A DNA stretch of 64,000 nt from Trinickia acidisoli (lineage in GTDB: Bacteria > Pseudomonadota > Gammaproteobacteria > Burkholderiales > Burkholderiaceae): the NCBI RefSeq assembly GCF_017315725.1, contig NZ_JAFLRG010000002.1:1984001-2048000 (forward strand). The letters are read 5' to 3'. The position numbers were made by a program, and so were the translations under genes. The notes beneath the pieces were generated by a model. That model had not been told where the DNA came from and did not search any database. It worked only from the letters and a program-made list of their open reading frames with translations. This document shows, in pieces, positions 59,450 through 64,000 of this stretch (the stretch's first letter is position 1; the number at the start of each line of letters is the position of its first letter).

Positions 59450-60649
59450 ATGAATGATGCCGAGCTAAATTCGCGAGCGCGCTTTCGCCGCGATGGTCCG
59501 ACCTGGTTTCTTTATCTCGTCTTGACGATTTTCGGGTTTCAGCAATCCGTGCTCGGCTCGACGTTGCCGTTCCTGCGCAACGAATTCCACTACGACACCG
59601 TTCATGTCGGCTGGCACTTCACGTTTTATGCGATCGGGCTCGTGGCTTCGGGGCTGCTGAGCGGCGTATTGCTCAAGCGGGTGCCGCTCAACGTTTTGAT
59701 TCGCGCGAGTGCGGTGACGATGGTGCTCGCCGTGCTCAGTATCACGCAGGCAAGGGGCTATTACAGTACGTTGGCGGTGGCCGTGGCGATGGGCTTCACG
59801 GGCGGCGTCGTGCAGGCGGCCGTGCAGGCCGGCATCGCTTGGCATCATCCTTGTCACCGCGACATTGCGATGGTCGAAGCGTTCGTCTGCGCGGGCACGG
59901 GTGTCTTCTTCGGGCCGTTGCTCGTCGGCCAGATCGCGGCGGCGGGCTTTTCGTGGCGCATTTCACTGCTCGTCTGCGCGATTGCCTTGACGCTCGTCTT
60001 CGTTCTGTTTAGGGGGCCTAACGAAAGCGCGAGCGCGGCGGCGCGTGAAGCCGACGACTTGCGCGACGTGCAAGACGGCGGTATTCCACTGCCGGTTGCA
60101 CTGAGTTGGTTGATGGTGCTGCTCGGAATCGGCGCGGAATGGGGCATCGGCTTCTGGGGCGCGCAATTCCTCGAAAGCCGCTTGACACTCGATGCGGCCA
60201 AGGCCGTCAGCCTCATGGCGTTTTTCTTCGGCGGCACCGTATTCGGGCGCCTCGTGTCGAGTCGGTTGCTGTCGATCTTCGACGGCCGCATCATGCTGTT
60301 CGTCGTGATCTTCCTAGGCAGCGGCGCAATCCTCACGTTGTGGACGAGCGAGCAATACTTCAGCACGATCGCCGCGCTCGCGATGGCCGGCATGTGTCTC
60401 GGCAACTTCTTTCCGCTCATCATCAGCAATGCGATTCGGCTCGCGCCGACGCGCGTGAGCTTGATTTCGGTCGGTGCGACGCAGGCGGTCGGCGTTTCGC
60501 TGCTCGTCGTGCCGATCGCGCTCGGCTATGTCGGCCGCTCGATCGGGCTCATCAACGCCGTCGGCATTCTTGCCGTGCTGCCCGTGTTGATGGCTGTCGC
60601 CTATCTTTGCGCATCGTCGTATGGCCGTATGGCTTTGCGCCGCGCTTGA
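59450..60649 (+). CDS. Major facilitator superfamily transporter
   Basis: 399 residues, about 12 membrane helices with a central loop GPNESASAAAREADDLRDV. N-terminal LYLVLTIFGFQQSVLGSTLPFLRNEF and KRVPLNVLIRASAV, the usual MFS loop after helix 2. A candidate exporter of the cluster product or importer of a precursor. It begins a second run of coupled genes (MFS, HAD, solute-binding, mutarotase), 98 bp after nudK. Confidence 0.88.
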   Translation: MNDAELNSRARFRRDGPTWFLYLVLTIFGFQQSVLGSTLPFLRNEFHYDTVHVGWHFTFYAIGLVASGLLSGVLLKRVPLNVLIRASAVTMVLAVLSITQARGYYSTLAVAVAMGFTGGVVQAAVQAGIAWHHPCHRDIAMVEAFVCAGTGVFFGPLLVGQIAAAGFSWRISLLVCAIALTLVFVLFRGPNESASAAAREADDLRDVQDGGIPLPVALSWLMVLLGIGAEWGIGFWGAQFLESRLTLDAAKAVSLMAFFFGGTVFGRLVSSRLLSIFDGRIMLFVVIFLGSGAILTLWTSEQYFSTIAALAMAGMCLGNFFPLIISNAIRLAPTRVSLISVGATQAVGVSLLVVPIALGYVGRSIGLINAVGILAVLPVLMAVAYLCASSYGRMALRRA

Positions 60650-60666
60650 ACAGGGAAGGACATCTC

Positions 60667-61356
60667 ATGCAGTCGAATTTTTCATTGTTGTTCGATTTGG
60701 ACGGCACGCTCGTCAATACCGACGAACTCCATTTCGGCGCTTATCAGGTCTTGCTCGGCGAGCTCGGGCGCAGCATCACGATCGAGACGTATCAATCGCG
60801 GATCATGGGTGCGCCGAACGATGCGATCATGCGCGAGTTTTTTCCTGACGTGCCCGAGAGCCGTCATCAAGCGTTGGCCGATCGCAAGGAAGCGCTGTTC
60901 CGTGCATCGGTCACCCGTTTGGAGCCCACCGCGGGCGCGCTGAGGGTGTTCGAATGGGCGCAAGCACGAGGCGTGGGCATCGCCGTCGTCACGAACGCGC
61001 CGCGAGCCAACGCCGAATTGCTGTTGAGCGGATTGAAGCTGACCGATCGCATCGACGCGCTCGTGATCGGCGAGGAGTTGCCGCGCGGCAAGCCCGACCC
61101 ACTGCCGTATTTGACCGGCCTCGAACGGCTGGGCGGTAACGCCGAGCGTGCGCTTGCATTCGAAGATTCGCTGTCGGGCATTCGCGCGGCGAGCGCGGCG
61201 GACATCTACACGTTCGGCATGCGCACGGGATTGCCGACGCAAACGCTGCTCGATGCCGGCGCGAACGACGTCATCGATGATTTCACGGCGGCCTCGCTCT
61301 GGCACATCCTCGACGATGTCGCGACGGGCGCGTTGTCAGCGGAGCGTCGAGCATGA
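60667..61356 (+). CDS. HAD-superfamily sugar phosphatase/phosphoglucomutase-like
   Basis: 229 residues from the ATG at 60667 (GGGAAGGA upstream). Canonical motif I LFDLDGTLVNTDELHF, motif II VVTNAPRAN, motif III Lys in PRGKPDPLPYL, motif IV LAFEDSLSGIRAA. Subclass IA like beta-phosphoglucomutase and sugar phosphatases. With the mutarotase two genes on it indicates sugar-phosphate chemistry. Overlaps the next gene by 4 bp. Confidence 0.88.
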   Translation: MQSNFSLLFDLDGTLVNTDELHFGAYQVLLGELGRSITIETYQSRIMGAPNDAIMREFFPDVPESRHQALADRKEALFRASVTRLEPTAGALRVFEWAQARGVGIAVVTNAPRANAELLLSGLKLTDRIDALVIGEELPRGKPDPLPYLTGLERLGGNAERALAFEDSLSGIRAASAADIYTFGMRTGLPTQTLLDAGANDVIDDFTAASLWHILDDVATGALSAERRA

Positions 61357-62342
61357 AAGGCGATCATACGGATTGCGGGCCCGTGCTGCCGGCAACTGCG
61401 TTGCGTATCGATGCGCCGACCGGCAACGGCAGCGCCGGCACGCTGCGTGCACTGAGTTCGTTCGAGCCGTACGAGTTGGCCGATTACTTAGGCCTCCTAA
61501 AGGAACGGCTGCCCGACGTCGCGATCGAATTGTGGCGTATGCCCACGGCGACGCTCACTGAGTATCTGCTGGCCGGTGCGCGGGCCGATTTGATCATTGG
61601 ATGGGCGGATACGGCATCGGCGACACCGGGCGTCGCCGAGCGAATCGCACAGCCCGATGCAGCCGACATACGCCCGGATGCGGATGGATTCTGTCGCCCG
61701 ACCGGATTCTCCACTGCGTTCGTGACCGATCCGGCCGAGCTCGCGCGGCGCGGTGCGGCGACCCCGAACTCATGGTCGTCGCTTGCCGACGCGTCGCTCG
61801 CGAATGGCGTGATCTTTCCCGATCCGCGCCGCTCGGGTGCGGGCTACTTGGCATTGACTACGCTCCTGCAATATTTAGGAGAACGAAGCGGTTGGGAGCT
61901 GATGCGCGCGATCGATCGCAACGTCGTCGACTACCCGGGCTCGGCGTGGTCGCCGGCGGCGAGCGTCGGTGCGGATCGCGATATCGCGGTCGGTGTGACC
62001 GTGAAGATCGCCGCCACTCGGCGGATGCACGAGAACGCCGCATTGGCGATCGCATTGCCGAACGAGGCGATCGGCGCGGAAGCCGAGGTGTACGGGATGT
62101 TGCGCGGCACGACGCAGCGTCGGGCCGTCGAACGCGTACTCGCCTGGCTGACGTCGCCCGATGCCAAACCGTACTTCGAGCGGCACGCCAAGCTCATCCT
62201 CGACGACGCGAACCGCGAAACGCTGTTCGAGGTCGACGCACCGCGTGCGACGCGCGAACGCGACACCGTCCTGCGTCGATTCGATGAGTTGATCCATGCG
62301 CGCGTCGAACGATCGGCGCTTTCGTTGCGGGCGAGCCGATGA
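61353..62342 (+). CDS. Solute-binding-protein fold (SBP_bac_6/11-like) without signal peptide
   Basis: 329 residues. Periplasmic-binding-protein type II features: GTLRALSSFEPYELADYLGLL, LLAGARADLIIGWADTASA, VIFPDPRRSGAGYLALTTLLQYLG and VKIAATRRMHENAALAIALP. It resembles Fe(3+) or 2-aminoethylphosphonate-type binding proteins. It has no N-terminal signal peptide and no ABC genes are adjacent. It may act as a cytoplasmic binding protein or an enzyme. Coupled on both sides by ATGA overlaps. Confidence 0.8.
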   Translation: MKGDHTDCGPVLPATALRIDAPTGNGSAGTLRALSSFEPYELADYLGLLKERLPDVAIELWRMPTATLTEYLLAGARADLIIGWADTASATPGVAERIAQPDAADIRPDADGFCRPTGFSTAFVTDPAELARRGAATPNSWSSLADASLANGVIFPDPRRSGAGYLALTTLLQYLGERSGWELMRAIDRNVVDYPGSAWSPAASVGADRDIAVGVTVKIAATRRMHENAALAIALPNEAIGAEAEVYGMLRGTTQRRAVERVLAWLTSPDAKPYFERHAKLILDDANRETLFEVDAPRATRERDTVLRRFDELIHARVERSALSLRASR

Positions 62343-63418
62343 TCCATCGCTCGACGTTCGGTACCTCCGCGCGCCGCGATCGTATCGAGCGAATCGAGTT
62401 GTCGCTGTCGAACGGCTTTTCCGCGAGCGTGCTCTCGTGGGGCGCCACGCTGCAATCGATCAGCGCCCCCGATGCCCGTGGTCATTTCGATTCGGTGGTG
62501 CTCGGCTATACGTCGCTCGACGATTACCGCTGCGCGCATGGCCGGCTCGGCGCGACGATGGGGCGTTACGCCAATCGCATCGCCAATGGCCGCTTCGAGA
62601 TAGACGGCGTCGCGTATCAAGTCGAATGCAACGAAGGCAAGCATGCGATTCACGGCGGCCCCGAAGGCTTCGATCGCCGGCCGTGGCAAGTGGCCCGCAT
62701 CGTCGACGAGCCGAACGGCCCGCAAGTACGCTTCGAACTAAGAAGCCCCGCGGGCGACCAGGGCTTCCCCGGCGCGATGGTGATGGCGGTGACTTATGCG
62801 TTGGTGCCGCCCGGCGACGTCGTGATCACCTACGAGGCATGCACCGATGCGCCGACCGTATTCAACACGACGAACCACGCGTATTTCAACTTGGCGGGCG
62901 AGGGTAGCGGCAGCGTGCTCGATCATGAAGTGACGCTATTCGCCGATCGTTTCCTACCGGTCGACGACGAGTTGATACCGCTTGGCGAGATGAGAGACGT
63001 GACGGGTACCGTCTTCGATTTTCGCGAACCGAAGCCCTTGGGCCGCGACATCCGCTCGGACGATGCACAGGTGCGGCTCGGCCGCGGTTTCGATCATTGC
63101 TATGTGCTCTCGAGCAGCGAGCGATCGACGACACCAAGGCTTGCGGCACGTGTGCTCGAGCCGACGAGCGGGCGCACGCTCGAAGTGTTGACGACGGAGC
63201 CGGGCCTGCAACTGCATAGCGGCAACGTGTTGAACGGGCGCTATGGCGGCGCGTCGGGCCGAGCGTACCGGCAATCGGACGGTTTTTGTCTCGAGGCGCA
63301 GCACTTTCCGAACGCGCCGAACGTCAGCCACTTTCCGAGTACGGTGCTGCGGCCCGAAACCGTGTATCGCTCGATGACGGTCTATCGCTTCGGCGTGGAC
63401 GACACGCCGCGCGTGTAA
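62339..63418 (+). CDS. galM: Aldose 1-epimerase (mutarotase)
   Basis: 359 residues. GalM signatures: TMGRYANRIANGRFEIDGVA, GKHAIHGGPEGFDRRPW, TTNHAYFNLAGEGSG with the catalytic His and CLEAQHFPNAPN with the catalytic Glu. It interconverts alpha and beta anomers of a free aldose. Last gene of the cluster, and the presence of a free-sugar mutarotase suggests an aldose intermediate or substrate. Overlaps the binding-protein gene by 4 bp. Confidence 0.92.
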   Translation: MIHRSTFGTSARRDRIERIELSLSNGFSASVLSWGATLQSISAPDARGHFDSVVLGYTSLDDYRCAHGRLGATMGRYANRIANGRFEIDGVAYQVECNEGKHAIHGGPEGFDRRPWQVARIVDEPNGPQVRFELRSPAGDQGFPGAMVMAVTYALVPPGDVVITYEACTDAPTVFNTTNHAYFNLAGEGSGSVLDHEVTLFADRFLPVDDELIPLGEMRDVTGTVFDFREPKPLGRDIRSDDAQVRLGRGFDHCYVLSSSERSTTPRLAARVLEPTSGRTLEVLTTEPGLQLHSGNVLNGRYGGASGRAYRQSDGFCLEAQHFPNAPNVSHFPSTVLRPETVYRSMTVYRFGVDDTPRV

Positions 63419-63459
63419 TCAACTTCCGCCGAAACCTTGCGCTGTCGATTCGTGCAGTT

Positions 63460-63492
63460 GTCGTGACCGTCCTTCGGACAGGTTACCGCGAC
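63460..63492. terminator. Candidate bidirectional hairpin after galM
   Basis: GTCG/CGAC outer and GTCCTTCGGAC inner stems between convergent genes. Weak U-content makes it tentative. Confidence 0.35.
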
Positions 63493-63503
63493 TGACCGCT
63501 CGC

Positions 63504-64000
63504 TCAGCCGGCCACTGCGTGCTTGGCTTCGAGGAGCTTGCGAATCGCATCGACGTCGGCGGGCGTGGCGGGTTGATAGATGACCATGCTCAGATCGGGT
63601 CGCGCATCCACGGCAAACGACGAATACTCCATCGAAATCGGCCCAACGACGGGGTGCCGCAATTGCTTGGTACCTTCGCCGTGCGAGCGAACATCATTGG
63701 CTCGCCAGATTGCCGCGAATTCAGGGCTTGCCAAGCTAAGCTCGCCGACGAGCGCTTCGATGGCCTTCGATGCCCCGGCGCGTGCGGCCTCCATGCGAAA
63801 CGTCGACACGGCGAAGCGCGCGACGCTCTCCCAATCGAACTGCCGCTCGCGCACGCGTGGGTCGGAAAAAATGAGGCGCAAGATATTGCGCTGCTGCGCT
63901 GCAAGCGTGTCGTAATCGGTCAGCACGACGTTCGCGGCGCGATTCCAGGCCACGACGTCCCACGTCGCCGTCTTGATGAAGGCCGGACTGAATTCGAGCG
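63504..64000 (-). CDS. MmyB-like regulator, C-terminal part (cut by the window edge)
   Basis: At least 164 residues, continuing past base 64000. The sequence matches the MmyB ligand-binding domain of XRE-type regulators: WDVVAWNRAANVVLTDY near the edge, LRLIFSDPRVRERQFDWE, LRHPVVGPISMEYSSFAVD, and MVIYQPATPADVDAIRKL. The HTH part must lie beyond the right edge. It converges on the 13-gene cluster, and could regulate genes divergent from it outside the window. Confidence 0.85.
   Translation of the reverse strand, partial: LEFSPAFIKTATWDVVAWNRAANVVLTDYDTLAAQQRNILRLIFSDPRVRERQFDWESVARFAVSTFRMEAARAGASKAIEALVGELSLASPEFAAIWRANDVRSHGEGTKQLRHPVVGPISMEYSSFAVDARPDLSMVIYQPATPADVDAIRKLLEAKHAVAG

Noticed and set aside
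1..64000. tRNA, rRNA and riboswitch genes
   Set aside because: I looked for tRNA-like cloverleaves ending in CCA-proximal T-loops, rRNA signatures and common riboswitch cores in the intergenic regions and recognised none. A covariance search would settle it.

Overview
This window looks like the replication-origin region of the second chromosome (or a chromid or megaplasmid) of a member of Burkholderia sensu lato. The evidence is high GC with Burkholderia-type codon use, a Rep_3-type initiator beside parA/parB, three sites built on the 14-bp core TTTATGCGCATAAA, which I remember as the chromosome-2 parS type of Burkholderia, a kbl-tdh operon near the origin, hopanoid genes and many two-component proteins. 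The genus cannot be fixed from the sequence alone.

Layout. 0.6-8 kb holds a giant hybrid sensor kinase, an alpha/beta-hydrolase remnant and a methyltransferase. 8-24 kb is an accessory island. It carries an IS91-type transposase with a tyrosine recombinase inside a 4.26-kb segment bounded by 38-bp inverted repeats, a TacA/TacT-like toxin-antitoxin pair, two unrecognised proteins, and a HEAT-like gene cut by an IS66 element with an intact 8-bp target duplication. It also has two lipoproteins and small proteins resembling polymorphic-toxin immunity proteins. 24-30 kb holds a TetR unit, yceI, kbl-tdh with a divergent XRE-cupin regulator, and a small gene under a near-perfect LexA box. 30.4-37 kb is the origin: a KfrA-like protein, an AT-rich segment, about 20 iterons, rep, parB and parA. 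37-41 kb holds an ArsC-like protein, a bufferin operon (RiPP precursor, MNIO enzyme, partner protein, DoxX protein) and an FMN reductase. 41-46.5 kb holds a stress-type protein, a membrane hybrid kinase and a receiver/CheC/diguanylate-cyclase operon. 46.8-50.4 kb is hpnD-shc-hpnG.

From 50.77 to 63.42 kb lies a 13-gene, largely translationally coupled cluster: Gfo/Idh dehydrogenase, two DegT aminotransferases separated by a Nudix hydrolase, FAD oxidoreductase, HAD, desaturase, MTA-phosphorylase, NudK-like Nudix, MFS exporter, HAD, a solute-binding fold without signal peptide, and a mutarotase. A perfect CT-N12-AG palindrome sits about 42 bp upstream of its predicted start of transcription, as a LuxR-type box would. 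I know of no described pathway with this gene set and consider it the best candidate for an undescribed system.

A second unexplained signal is that the origin iteron (AGGTGAG-N2-TTTTCGGGAG) is scattered over at least 47 kb, including two copies inside the kbl and hpnD coding sequences where it coincides with codons that are rare in this genome.
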